From the NCBI GenBank assembly GCA_029582165.1, contig CM055870.1, forward strand, positions 4,365,332 through 4,429,331: a stretch of DNA of 64,000 nucleotides, in the 5' to 3' direction. Made by a program: the position numbers and the translations under genes. The notes under the pieces are model-generated. The model had not been told where the DNA came from. It did no database searches and saw nothing but the letters and a program-made list of their open reading frames with translations. The DNA comes from Portulaca oleracea. Its lineage: Eukaryota; Streptophyta; Magnoliopsida; Caryophyllales; Portulacaceae. Shown piece after piece: positions 25,190 to 37,337 of this stretch. Within the stretch, counting starts at the first letter, position 1. The number at the start of each line of letters is the position of its first letter.

Positions 25190-25427
25190 TCTTGTCACGT
25201 TGATGTCAAATGTCACATAAAATTTGGTCCCGAAGACTTTGACTGTTAATGTTATAATATGTATATAATAACGGTTCATCATATAAAACTCTACTATCAT
25301 TATATTTGTAATGAAAAGTATTATTATAAAAGTATAATATTGTGACTTTTGGTAAGATATTATGCGAAATTATTGATTAAAGAAAATCCTTGTTAATTGT
25401 GAAAGTCAATTAAAAAGAAATGGAGGG
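25190..25427. mobile_element. Decayed Stowaway-like MITE
   Basis: The interior (for example ATTATAAAAGTATAATATTG) and right end (AAATGGAGGGAG) match the 8534-8778 family. The left end is worn. It lies between the two kinase genes. Confidence 0.5.
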
Positions 25428-25563
25428 AGGGTGGTGTTGCTTAAGTGAGTAACAACCAAGCATGTATTGAAGATCTAGAGAAAGGTTTATGCAGGCACTC
25501 CCAGAATTTATGAGAATCATGTGTTGATATGTAATACAATATTTACATGCATTGTGCAGAGCA

Positions 25564-28442
25564 TTAGGCATGTTGCACATTAAGCAAAGACTCTGACTCT
25601 GAACCACGGCTTTCTGGTGCACTGGGCCGAGTAGATGCAGCTGAATGTCTACTGCTCGTCTGCTGAAATTGCCTGGTAATTTCTGCATTAGTAGAATTCA
25701 GAAATGGTGGTTGTGTTGGTTCTGCAAGTTCATAATCTTTATCTCTTAGCATTTTCACCACTGTTGACATAAACGGTCGGGCTTCTGCATTAGCCTGAAC
25801 ACACAGAAGCCCTATCTTTAGCACCCTAGATGCTTCTTCTTCTGGAAACTGACCTTCCAAGGCTTTATCAACTGCTTCATGCAATCTTCCTTTCACATGT
25901 AGGCTCCAAATCTGGGCACAAATAAAATGAAATGTTCCATAAAATTATCATTAGTGCAGCAGGAGAAAAGAAAAATCATGATTAGCAGTTTAGGTAGAAT
26001 GTCATCAGTACCATATGTAGCATACACATGGAAACAGAATCCTGAGAAGATGAGTTAGCATTCTTTTTCCCGGCGACAAGTTCAATAAGAACAACCCCAA
26101 ATCCATAAACATCAGCCTTCTCGGTTAGTTTTCCACATACGATGTACTCTGGAGCCATGTAACCTCTGCAGCAAATTAGCCTACTTAAGTTTGTTTCTCT
26201 ATTTTATGCAAAAATACTAATTCAACCCTCTTAAATTGTCATTGAAGCTGCAACTTGTAAATTTATCATTCTAGGAAGATAAACTTTCAATGGAACAGTA
26301 AATGAACGCTAGTGACTAGCTTACAATGTTCCTGCTATGGCGGTGCTGAGATGAGTCTTGTCTTCAGGGAGCAACCTAGCAAGCCCAAAATCAGCAATCT
26401 TAGGGGTCATGTCATTGTCTAGAAGAATGTTGTTCAGTTTTATGTCTCTGTGTATGATCCTTAATTTTGACTCTTCGTGAAGATAGGCTAATCCCTCGGC
26501 TGTGCCCAATATTATGTTCCATCTTTGTTCCCAGTTCAGGGGTTTAGTATCCTTCCCTGGCATGAAAATGAACATAGACATCGATTACGGTCCTTAAGGT
26601 ATCCAACCTTGCATTTTGCTTTTGATGAACTCGGAAAAATTAACTATTTGGTAAATCGAGGTTTAGCAGCTTTTAAATTGTCACGTTTTAAAACACCAAG
26701 TAAAAAGTTAAGGAGCCTAATAATTCATTTTCAAAGTAGTGGTACCAAATAATTCAGCTGCCACACCTCGTTCACCCAAATAGTTCATTTTTCACTTGAA
26801 GACTTGAAGTAGGCAGTTTAAAACATGATAGGTCTCAGAAATTTTACCAAAGAGATGGCTGTGAAGGCTCCTGTTGGGCACAAATTCATAGACCAAAAGG
26901 CTTTCAGGGCCAGCAATGCTACACCCTAGAAGCTTCACTAGGTTTTTATGTTGGACACTGCTGATCAGATCAATTTCATTGAAGAAATGATCTACCCATT
27001 GTCTTGTGTTGAAATAAAGCCTTTTCACTGCAACAACTCTTCCATCAGGTAGAATCCCCTGTTCCATTTACATTAAAATTAGAAGGGGGAAAATAGATCA
27101 TGGCATATTTAACTATATCCAGAAACTTGAACATGAAAACAGATTTTACCTTGTAAACTGAACCAGAACCTCCTTGGCCCAATTTGTTTGTGTGATGGAA
27201 GTAATTCGTCGCCTTTTCAAGCATTTCGTATGAGTAGCCGAATTTGGAATTTTTCACAATGGTCATTAGAGTCCCTAGTTGCTTCTTTTCTGCCAATCAA
27301 GATTAAAAACTAGTTCTCATTATCTGCACAATATAATCATAAGTGATGTTGTGTATTTTTCCCCCCTTTGGGGGTAGGGAGGTGGGTTTCATATCTCAAA
27401 TTGTTACCTTTCTGCTTCTTGACAAACTTCTCTTTCCCCAAAACAACACCAGCAGCCAGGAGCATTACAAAAGCAAGAGCAGATATCAACGTAGCCAGCA
27501 CCACTGCTGAGTGATTAGCACCTGGTGATGATGCAATGCACAGAATTTATCAGAAGACCACAATCCAGTAACATCCTTACCTTTTGTTTCTCTTTGGTTT
27601 CTTTGGTTGTGACTGACTTTGGGTACAAACTATGGGGTACTTTACCATGACTTTGCACAGGAGGAGGAGCTCCGGAATTGTTGTAGAACTTGTCTGTAGA
27701 ATACCGCAAATAACACCCAGAATTCAAAACCCTGCCTTCATTCTTCGGAGGACACAGATTTACCCTAGTAGCTGCGTTAGCCAAACAAGTCCCACACCCG
27801 CTAGAGTTCACATATTCCCAACACTGAACCAACGCGTACACAGTCATGTTATCTAAACTCGACGACCCAAATGAAAACCCACCATTTTTAGCTCCTTGGG
27901 CACTCAGATTCTTCACTAAATCCACCACATTCCTCTTGAAAACGGTTTTGTTTCTGCTGAATTTTTCTGACCCGCAAACTGTTTTATCCTCTTCGCTCAA
28001 AACCTCCCGCTGAAAGTCATGATCATCGTACCTCAAGAAGCACCCATCAAAGAAAACCCGGCCTCCAGGGGTCAGTCTTACGTAGGGGAGGCATTTGTCA
28101 ATTTTGGTCTTGATTTGGGCAAAGCAGAGATTACAGTCGGATCCTGTTACATCCCCCATGCACTGACCAAAGGCATACACTGTAATGTTTCCTGTGCCAT
28201 TGGTGGTTGTCCCATAACCGGAACGTGTAACCTGGGAAGTTAGGGAATCAAGGGCTGCTTGGAAACTCGAAACGAAACTCCCGCGTTGGGTTGATGGAGC
28301 TTTATTGTTGGAGCATACCAAACCCGCTTCGGTTGCTCGTGGGTCACACAGGGAAGGTCTGAGGAGAAAGGATAGTGAAACAAGTAGTGAAATTGCTAGA
28401 GTATGAAAATTTTTTATGAAGATTTTGGGAAGAGAGAGTCAT
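25564..28442 (-). CDS. CRK3: Cysteine-rich receptor-like protein kinase, CRK3-like, with a disrupted start
   Basis: Seven minus-strand exons have the same borders and phases as the CRK2-like gene: 28438-27646, 27521-27408, 27289-27150, 27058-26848, 26556-26325, 26165-26012 and 25911-25564, for about 664 residues. It has a hydrophobic leader, the mature start CDPRATEAG, two DUF26 domains ([13 protein letters not shown] and [13 protein letters not shown]), a membrane segment, and a kinase with [27 protein letters not shown] and DFGLAR. The Ser in the glycine loop and WVDHFFNE are, as I recall, CRK3 features. Oddity: the leader frame has no ATG. The only nearby ATG (28442-28440) is one base out of frame and overlaps the in-frame TGA at 28441-28439. 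The start may be broken, misassembled, or supplied by an unseen exon. Confidence 0.85.
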
Positions 28443-28889
28443 CTTGGTCTGAATTTTGGAAAAGGGAGATTGGAGTATCACTCTGATTGAAGAACCTTTT
28501 ATCAAAATCATAAGTACCAGAGGGAAGATAATTAACTTTCTGGTAAGGTATAGAAGGAGGTGGTAATGGCACTTATTATCAGTTCAATATTTACTACTAT
28601 ATATTTTTTTTATAGCTGGCATGTTGTTGTTATTTGCTGTTTTAGCTATGGTATTACAAACTCTTCAGCCTGTTCAGACTTTGGATTTATATATAAAATA
28701 ATAAAAAAAAACTCTTGGGGCTTAAAATGTTGCTGCATGAATGCAACATCAAACCCTTTTTTTGATTTTCCTTTTTTGATTTGGTTGTATGGAATCAACT
28801 TCTCCATGAACAATGATGTTTGCTGGGTAAAAACTGTCTCCATCTGAATTACCACGAAACCATGCATAAGCGAGACCTACACTAAAAGA

Positions 28890-29230
28890 TGTTACTTTTT
28901 TTGAAAAAGAAAATTTGCTTGCTCTGCTTTCATAATGTAATTAATGAGTTCACAATGAAGAGGTCACAGCCTAAAATGGAATATTGTCCTTAATAGAAGT
29001 AGAGGACATCTGTCTATTGCTCTTGCTTTTCATATGAAGGTTCCTAGCATTTTCTAGGGCTGTGCAATTGTGCAAACAAACCAATTAACCTTCTGCAGCT
29101 GTGTTTTGACATTACTAATAATTTTCATGTGAACTTCTTCTACAGACAATGGCTTTGACTCTTTGCTTATTTTTGGGTGGTGCCGTTGTTGCCTTGGAAT
29201 TTGGCTCAAGGCTTCAAGCATTGTTTCTAA
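28890..29230. repeat. Duplicated CRK 3' flank, copy B
   Basis: Partner of 24780-25100, at the same relative place upstream of a CRK3 last-exon remnant. No gene lies in 29230-29900; a G-rich run occurs at about 29388-29400. Confidence 0.8.
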
Positions 29231-29904
29231 GCCAAAATAAACAAGTAATTTCTTAACTCTACCCTACTAGGTTGTTGCATCAATTATTTTAATTTGTCGA
29301 TGCTTCCATCATGCTGATGACAGCAGAGCTTTTCTGATTTTCCTTTTTTTGGTTCATGCTTTTCTTTTCTTCTTTTTTTTTCGCGCCGGGGGGGGGGGGG
29401 TTGTTCGGAGTGCTTAGAGGTTTAGCAATAAAAGCAAGGTTTAGGGTTACTTGACGGATAAGCAAGTCCGCTTGTTGGGCTCCTACGGCCAAGGAGGGCC
29501 GAAGCAAGGAGTACTCACCGTTACTCATGCAAGTATAATTTGATCATCAACCCTAAAGTTTCCAACATGGAAAGGTTTTTTGCTTCCACCAAAATTTGAT
29601 CATTGATAGGGTGGGGTAATAGACTATAGCCAACTTGACTAATGACTACAACCTAGTTAATAATTTGTTCTTCCTTTATACTTGTTTTAGGCTCTATCGT
29701 GACGTTATCAAGTATGGTATATTTACATTAAAGTGTTACGAGTTACAACAACAGTATGACACTCCTGTTTTGTGTATCATATTTGAGATTCTTGTCTTAT
29801 ATTTTATCTTTTTGGTGTTATATTGAAGCTCTAGAGAACGAGTCACTGAGTTTTGTGCTGTAACACCCAGAAATTACGGAATCAGGTGGTAACATGTTTT
29901 ACAA

Positions 29905-30190
29905 TATTTACATGTATCGTGCAGATCACAAAAGACGCAAGTACTCGTCTCACGTCAAAAGTAGAGGCCCGATCTAGGCCCAGGTGATGGTCACTACTTG
30001 CCTGTTGGATTTACCTGGTAATTTCTGCACTGCTAGAACTCAGAAATGGTGGTTATGTTGGTTCTGCTAGTCTGTAATTTTTAGTTCATAGCATTTGATA
30101 TCAATGCTTAGGCTTCTGCATTTGGCTTCACCACACAATGTCTCTATATAAGTACCTTAGAAGCCTCTTCTTCTGGAAACTAATAGTGTA
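29905..30190 (-). pseudogene. CRK3 last-exon remnant
   Basis: Read on the minus strand, this matches exon 7 of the CRK3-like gene from the Glu-Glu-Glu-Ala-Ser region through the PTQPPFLN region to the 3' flank, with indels and stops. No other CRK3 exon is found next to it, so only the 3' end of this duplicate survives. Confidence 0.8.
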
Positions 30191-31347
30191 TCCTACAAGG
30201 GATTTGTTTCAACCTAGGGAGTTTCTAAAGAACTCTCGGAGCTGCATGTCACGCTTCTAAGTTCATACCCCTGAAATCACTTCCTTTTTTTCGTTGTTTT
30301 TTCATTGAGGATGTCCTAAATATGGCATCCAACCTACACTCAAGAAAACTGTTACCGTTGGATCATGAATTAATGTCTTCACCAGCTCGAAGTTCAGAAT
30401 AATTGAAACTAAGTACGCTTAGTCTACAACATGGTTACATAGGACATAAAATTAGATGAAACACAATATATGTCTAGATGTGACCAGATTGAGTAGTCAT
30501 TAGTTTTTTGGAAGCTAAAGTAGCAATTTGTTGCTTTTGTTTTTGGAGTTGTTTTTGGCCAAAATTGTTTTTGGAAAACAATTATTGGCTTCTAAAAAAA
30601 GCATTGTTTGGCCTAGTTTGTGCATTTTAACTCCAAAAACACTTTCAAAAACTAAGCCAAACAAGCAATTAGGCAATCTATCCTTGAGATTTGGCAGTGG
30701 CATAGGAATCTTCACTGAGGTTGAAAGAAGAGGTGGTTGAAGCATAAGCCCTTGATTGTCAGCTAACATTTGGAGATGTCTATAGCTAGAACTCCTTCCA
30801 GGACCTTCACAACTTGTCCCATTGCCGGCCTTTGATTTTCACCACCTTGAATACACCACAACACCAACAAGCAATTTTGCATAATCTCATGGCCTCTTCT
30901 TTGTCTACATTACCTTCTAACCTAGGATCCACTATGCTAAGAGCATCTTCGCCTTCACTCATTTTGCATAATCTCATGGTGCTCTCTTCTGCCCGAAACT
31001 GCTTGTCCCCTTGGCTAGCACCTTTCAGCATCTTAACCGCTATAAACGATGAGCTTGGTAGTCTTCCCTTGAACACCGAGCCAAAACCCCCTTGAAAGTT
31101 GCCTGACATTCAATAGGTCTCCTCTCCAAACAGAACACCTACCATTATTATAAGCGTATGCAGTACATGAGCAGTTGTTTAAGCAAGCTAATTCACAACC
31201 CTTTATGCTTTCAACTTTTACTGACTCAGGTTTTTCAAGCAAACCAACATGGTGATTTTCACAGAAATGGTCCTCATCCCCCTTGTTCCTGCGACGAGTA
31301 GCCACTGCAGTTGGGGTCTTCCTGGAACAGCCACCCGAGTAAATTTG

Positions 31348-31702
31348 GGGTGGGCAATGGGCCGGGTCAGGTTAGGGTCGGCCCAATGACTATGTAGGGA
31401 AGGATTGGGTCAAGGCCGGCCCATTGAAATTCAGGGCCTGGTCAGGGCTTTCTAAAAAAAATGGCCGACCTGTTTTGACTCTATAGTTAAAATGAGGTGT
31501 AGTTGTACAAAAGAAACTAGTTATACTAATTATTGTTTAATGTGATAGGCTGACCCAGTCCGGATCATTCCCAACCCTTTAATATTAAACAGGCTGGCCT
31601 ATTAATGACCCAACCCTTTAATTACCCCAATCCTTTGATGACCCCCGTTTATTTAGGCCCGACCTTCTTTGATCCTATGAGGATCCGGCCCATTGCCCAC
31701 CC
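31348..31702. mobile_element. MITE with GGGTGGGCAATGGGCCGG ends
   Basis: The left end GGGTGGGCAATGGGCCGG pairs with CCGGCCCATTGCCCACCC at the right, giving an 18-base near-perfect inverted repeat. It sits inside the lectin-kinase pseudogene upstream of the PAN segment. The ends resemble hAT-type non-autonomous elements, but the target duplication is not clear. Confidence 0.75.
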
Positions 31703-31869
31703 TTATTGAGTAATCATTCAAATTGCATTCACTCACTACCTTGGGCTAAAACCCTTGTAAGAAATTGCAGTAAGGCAAGGACTGTTGGTTGCACTTGCCG
31801 AATGCCCCACAATAACTATAGACATCACATTGTTGTTCTGGCAACGACAAAATCAAAACCATATTGAAC

Positions 31870-31963
31870 TCGAAAGCTGACCTTAGACATCCATGACCCA
31901 TCTTGAAGTTGAAGGCTCGAAAGCTGACCTTAGACATCCATGACCCATCTTGAAGTTGAAGGC
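31870..31963. repeat. 47-bp exact tandem duplication in the lectin-kinase pseudogene
   Basis: 31870-31916 and 31917-31963 are identical. On the minus strand the unit lies in the S-locus glycoprotein region. A 47-base insertion shifts the reading frame. Confidence 0.95.
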
Positions 31964-32907
31964 ATGGACCGACTCCAAACATGGTAAGTGAAATATGTTT
32001 CATTCTCATTGTCGACAAAACTGAAGTTATAAGACCCCTTGGGCTTATTCCTCAACTCAGGGAGATGGCCCAAACTTTGATCAGTAGGGTTCCCTGCCCC
32101 ACTGCTCCAATATTTCCGAGTCTCATTCCACATGATCACAAACTGAACTGTTCCATTCAGCTCTATTCCTGATGAAAATAGGCAGAAGCAGGGTTCTCTG
32201 AGTTCTTCCAGGATGTAAAAACTCGTGTAGCCCCAGTTCTTTTATCAATCCCAATTTTGTACCCTGGTAGCCAGAGATGAGTAGTGCTAGCAAAATTTTG
32301 TCCGACCCGGAAAAACCTGGTTCAGTTTACACCCCATTTTTTCGTTGACTGAAGTATCGGACACAATATTTCTCTTTTTTCTATATCCTTATTTGGAAAT
32401 TATCTTCAATTCATGTTAATCCAAATAACTCAATCGTTTAATTTACCCAACACAATTTTTATTTGAATAGCTATCACCTAAGCCGTTATACACTACGTGA
32501 ATCGCTATTTTATGACCTGAGTAACTATTTACAGATTAAGATCAAATGCAATTTAATAGTTTATTAAATTAGTTCAATCGTAGTCAACTAAACACACAAA
32601 TTGTATGAGCCTAATTATAACCGCGATAACGTAGCCAGTTTAGTCAGACTTAAGAGTATACCTAGCCATAGAAAGATTGATATATAACACTATAATTTAT
32701 GGTACAACATTTGTAGGTTTCAAAGGAAGCATCGAAGGACGTGCAGGGAAGCATTATACAAGAAGCCATCATGGAGGTATTGCCATAGTTTGCACATTTC
32801 ACTTTACAGTATTAGTTTCCATCTCAAAAGCATTCTACAATAAGCCACCATGCATGCAAATAATCAAATGCCTGAAAGTTAATTATCACCCCTATAAGGA
32901 TTATATT

Positions 32908-33181
32908 TAGGCTTCGTTCTTTCATACGGTTGGTGCGGTGCAGTGCGTGGAATTTGAAAAGGTGTGGTTGAGTGAAGTGAGTTGTGGTGAGAGTTGTGGT
33001 AGGTAGAGTAGGTGAGAAGATATAATATAAAAAGTAGAGGAGAAAAGTGAGGAGAGAGAAAAGTAAGAAGATATATTGGTAATGATTGTGGTAAAGTATG
33101 GTGAAGTGCGGTAGAATATAGATTAGTGCAATGTCATGTGGTACCACACGACAACCTATCGCATAAAAGAACAGAACCTTA
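32908..33181. mobile_element. GTTCTTTT-type MITE
   Basis: The left end TAGGCTTCGTTCTTTCATACGG pairs imperfectly with the reverse complement of the right end, TAAGGTTCTGTTCTTTTATG. The interior is rich in GTGGTGAG, as in the elements at 11664-12172 and 60171-60438. Confidence 0.7.
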
Positions 33182-33572
33182 GTGGAAACTTTAATCTTTT
33201 ATGTAGAAAATTTATGGGGTTGATAAATTATGTTTGTGCTAAACAGTCTGGTACTTGTATAGTTATATTCTCAATTTGTAGACTGTGCTGGCAGTTAACC
33301 TTAAGATAGGAGTCCAATGAACTAACCTAAAAAATCCCACATGTTGGTAGATAGATCAAAAGCAAAGTATATATACATATATACTCAAGAAGTTGTCACC
33401 ACTTTTATCCTCCAAGTTTTCCAAGACCGAAACTTGGTACAAGTAAAAGAGTTCACATGTGTAGAAATTGTGGAGTTGATAGATCATATTTATCATGAAT
33501 AGTTTATGCTTGTCCATTATCTACAACCTATAAAACTTGCTGATAGTTACCTCCTCTAAATTGAATCTAATG

Positions 33573-33945
33573 GTACATTTGGTAGTTTTCCAGGAAAGAC
33601 TTTCCCAAACCCCCTTGGGTGTGCGTTGGGTTTGCGTTGCGGTGTGTTGCGTTTGCGTTTCGGTAAGTTGCGGTTGGGTTGCGTTGGGTTGCGGTAGGAA
33701 ATAATAAATGGACTTGATAAGTTGCGTTATCTTGCGTTTATCCTGCGTTATGTTTTATTTATTTTGCGTTGCGTTTGGGTGCGTTAACGCACAAAAGAAC
33801 GGGGGACTGAGGTTGAGGGGGAAATAATGAGTCTCACATTAGAAATTTCCTATATATTATGGAGAACCAAATATGTGAAAATTTATTTTAAAAAAATTGA
33901 TCAACTTTCCCGAGAAAGTTTCCCAATCAAACGCTCCATAAGACT
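33573..33945. mobile_element. TTTGGTAG-type foldback split by a GCGTT-rich element
   Basis: The outer ends TTTGGTAGTTTTCCAGGAAA and, at the right, TTTCCCAATCAAACGC belong to a family also seen at about 57409-57705 and 1730-2140. A GCGTTGGG-rich element that ends ACGCACAAAAGAACG (about 33617-33808) lies inside. Confidence 0.6.
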
Positions 33946-34655
33946 CAAAATGACCCCATTTTACTTCTATTGGAAAAATATACACGTTAAAAGGTAGTAT
34001 TATATTTATGGCCTTATATCTAATAGTTCCACCGTCCCATTTTGATGTTGACCCCACAGCGTGCAACCATAAAGACTAAAGGCACCCCTAAATTAACAGG
34101 CTTCATAATCTCATCCCTTTTTTGGGGCTAAAACTCTTTATACCTTATGTATATAATGCACGTCCTATAATATAAATAGAACATGCAGACCACCTTCTGT
34201 TAAAAGCCTAAAGGTGTCGCAATTAAGGGTACCCCACCAGCTTCAATTCTAATGCCCACAAATTTTCATGTACATAAAGTCTAAATAAAGGGTTGTCTTC
34301 CTTCTTCGAAAGTCTTGATTGACCCTTTTTGCCTTCTCTTTTTTAACTTTATTTTATTGACTTACTAAAAAAACACTAGATATATAGTATATATGTATCT
34401 ACCATCAACTTTTCATATAAAAAAAGGTCAAAAGATGGTGATTTATCATAATAGGGAGCCTATTTTGAAGTTAGATATAGATTTGCAATGGATTGGAATA
34501 TAGATATAGAGTTTTAAAGTTGATTACAAAAGCCTCTACTTTTAATATCTAAACAAACAAAAGAATTAAAGGACCAAAAAAAATCTAATTATCTAGAAAT
34601 AGAAATTTGGGCAGTTAATTAAGATATTATTGTATAAATTAACGAATATTATATA

Positions 34656-34787
34656 TTTTTTTTTTTGATACGTAGGAGTAACAAAGAGCAATACAATACA
34701 ATTACAACATAAGAAGGAGGGAATCAAACCTGAGACCTAAGGTACCCAGTACTTCAATCTTAGCCTTTAAGTCAAGACCGCATTGAC
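34656..34787 (-). mobile_element. SINE-like insertion
   Basis: Read on the minus strand, it carries GGTTTGATTCC, close to the RNA polymerase III B box GGTTCGANTCC, and ends in an A tail (the T run at 34656-34666). The flanks AATATTATATA (34645-34655) and AATATTAATATA (34788-34799) look like a target duplication. The A box is not clear. Confidence 0.5.
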
Positions 34788-36646
34788 AATATTAATATAA
34801 ACTTTACACAAGAAATGTGCATATTTTCTATTTTAATTGCTTTCTCTGCAAAGGTACTGTACAATTATTGCTTATTGTTGAATTTCTTAAGAGTAAATTT
34901 ACTCTACAATATTATCGATACTACTATGTTATTAGGTATTTAGTTACTTAATTACCTCTCAAATTTTGAGTTCTCGGTATATACTAGCTTCAATTTATTC
35001 TTTCTTTTACACCAAACTCTTCTTTCCAATATTATCCAATTATATGTTCTATCAAAAATATATATTATCCATCTATGATTTGGAGTCAACTATAAAGATT
35101 ACAGGTGGCACCAAAACCCTAATCCATAAACTTATAGTATACATTTGTGAGTGGCACCATATGTGGCACCACAATAACCCTTGTCTCATTCTTAATTTGC
35201 TGAAAATTTTAATTTGAACTAATTAATGAACAAAAAGATAATGATTAACAGATGAATTATTGATTGTGATTCCTCGTTGTACTTGCACTTTATCCAAAAG
35301 GGTGTTTATTATGATTAGTCGGAAAATTAATTATGTAAACTAATTGCATATTTGCATGTGATTACCTAATCACAATTCCCACATACAACAATTAATCTTG
35401 TCCTAGTTAGGCTTCAACAACAATGTATAACTGTATTTAAGTTAGGCTTAACCGAAAAGTAAGTAGAACTTCTCAAAAAGGTGAATTAGTTTGTCCTAAT
35501 TTGTAAAGGTATGCTTTCTAGCATCCATTTTCCACTACTTTAGCTTGACTTATAAAATAAGTCTTGCCCATCAGCATGCATATATGGATATTATATGATA
35601 TATATGCTCTCTTGTATAAATAATTATAAAGTTGGGTAAATATGGGAAGAAGGTTGGTCCAAAATAACCAAAAAAAAGTTTGGTCAGATAAATTTAATAT
35701 TTTGAACCGAACTCTTAGTGTGCCAAAAGCACTCACAATCCACTTAAGTTTTTATTTATAAATTATTTTTAATTATGCGGTGTTATATTTATAAATAAGG
35801 TAAAATTAAGTTGATTTTTCATATTACGATCTCATTACCCTAGCCTTTTCACAAACATGTATATTGGTAACTTAACTAGCTAACATTAATTGTTGGCACA
35901 CATGGTAGAATTCTGGTTTTCCTGAACTTTATTCATTGGAAACTATATGTCAACTGATTTGATAGAGAACTAAATTCCTTTAGAATTTCAATTTCAGACC
36001 TATATATGAGTTGTATTGTTTTGTTTTAATGATTGGAATTCTTTTAAGGTCTCAAAAGTATGGTACAGAAACATACTTTTTGGATGAACAATTGATGTAA
36101 CTAGAATTAAGGTTGAAGATATTTTTTTTATAGATATTTATTTGTCATGGAAATTTCTCAAAAGAAAAAACATTTGTTGAATAAATACCTTAATGTTTGT
36201 TTTCTATTTTGAGAGGCAGCCAAATATGTGGTCCTAGGTTTATATTTGGTTGTATCATGGATAAACTAGCTCACCTAATAATTTTCTTAGTAGAGTCTTA
36301 AATTAATCCATTTATAGTTTAAATTTTCTCTCTTTTAATAAAAGTGGGAATGTGTGATCTTCTGTTGAACTATTGAGGATGTGACTTAAGAGCATTTAAA
36401 TCTGTCCTAGCCCGCTAGGCATAATTTTGTTGAAGAAAATGTGTGCATATAGATGAATACAATATGTAATATCAAATTTGGTTGTCTCATAAATAGTTGT
36501 TGCTTTTGTTATTATTTTTTTTTATCCCATAATACTTTGCGAATTTATGATTTCAATGCAATTTTTTCAATTAACTATATTTATTATTTTTTTGAACACA
36601 AAGATAGAAAAGATAAGAAAGAGAAATATATACAATTAATTTTATA

Positions 36647-36893
36647 CTATCTCCGTTCATTTTTATTTGATTTCTTAATTAACTTTTCTGATTTCATATT
36701 ATCTACGGTTACATTTTGAATACTATATTAATTATTACTTTTCTATTTTATCATTAACTTTCATTGAATTAACCTCAATTTTTAATTTTAATTAAATATA
36801 TTTAATTAACTTCTCCACTAACTACCCTATAATTTTGCAATATTGGTTTTTTCTCGACATCTCCAATAGACATATAAAAAGAAACAGAGGGAG
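36647..36893. mobile_element. Stowaway-like MITE
   Basis: It begins CTATCTCCGTTCATTTTTA, ends AAAAAGAAACAGAGGGAG, and has TA on both sides. Lies about 440 bases upstream of the first polygalacturonase start. Confidence 0.65.
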
Positions 36894-37191
36894 TACTAAT
36901 GTTTCACAACTTTTCATAAAACACAACACTTAACTAACTCATTTTCTTGATTCTTGAAATTTTAACTAAAAGTGACAACTATTACGAGATAAAGGGAGTA
37001 TTTATGTAAAATACAAAATTGACCTAACTTAAAGTGAACATCATTATGAGTAGTTTTCACAATATCCGTACAGTAAACCCCCTAGGCTAGGTTATCACAT
37101 ATATAATACTTGAAGTTTCTAACATAGGAAATAATTTTTTAAAATACCAAGGGTACTTTGGACTTTAGTAATTTGCAAAAGCATGCATAGA

Positions 37192-37238
37192 CTGTCAGCA
37201 ACAAACACCCACTTCTCCCTGCTCCATGCTATAAGTAG
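37192..37238 (+). promoter_or_regulatory. Core promoter of polygalacturonase 1
   Basis: CTGTCAGCAACAAACACCC (37192-37210) is followed by the TATA-like CTATAAGTA at about 37229, about 110 bases before the ATG. The paralogue has the same arrangement at 50809-50851. Confidence 0.6.
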
Positions 37239-37337
37239 TAGTATGGTGCAACACCACCCTGAGCACCACAGCAAATACATTCCCACCAAGATATTAATTG
37301 AAGTAACTAAGAGGGAGAAAATATATAGTAAAATACA

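Larger units (their letters stand above)
30760..32290 (-). pseudogene. Decayed G-type lectin S-receptor-like kinase
   Basis: On the minus strand, from 32290 down: a B-lectin end (WLPGYKIGIDKRTGATR), S-locus glycoprotein segments (IMWNETRKYWSSG; QQCDVYSYCGAFGKCNQQ), a PAN domain (CELACLNNCSCTAYAYN) and a kinase piece (GGFGSVFKGRLPSSSFIAVK) that jumps to the C-lobe (IVDPRLEGNVDKEEAMRLCK). The N-terminus, the membrane segment and the central kinase with HRD and DFG are missing. A 47-bp tandem duplication, frameshifts and an inserted small element (31348-31702) break it further. It resembles the At2g19130 type. It is not functional as it stands. Confidence 0.85.
32290..37190. other. Gene-poor spacer with small elements
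   Basis: No gene recognised over about 4.9 kb. It contains a GTTCTTTT-type MITE (32908-33181), a nested element pair (33573-33945), a SINE-like insertion (34656-34787) and a Stowaway-like MITE (36647-36893). The remainder is AT-rich with only short, unrecognisable open frames. Confidence 0.65.

Noticed and set aside
34656..34787. Possible tRNA gene, because of the B-box-like motif
   Set aside because: No cloverleaf could be drawn and there is an A tail; a SINE-like origin fits better.
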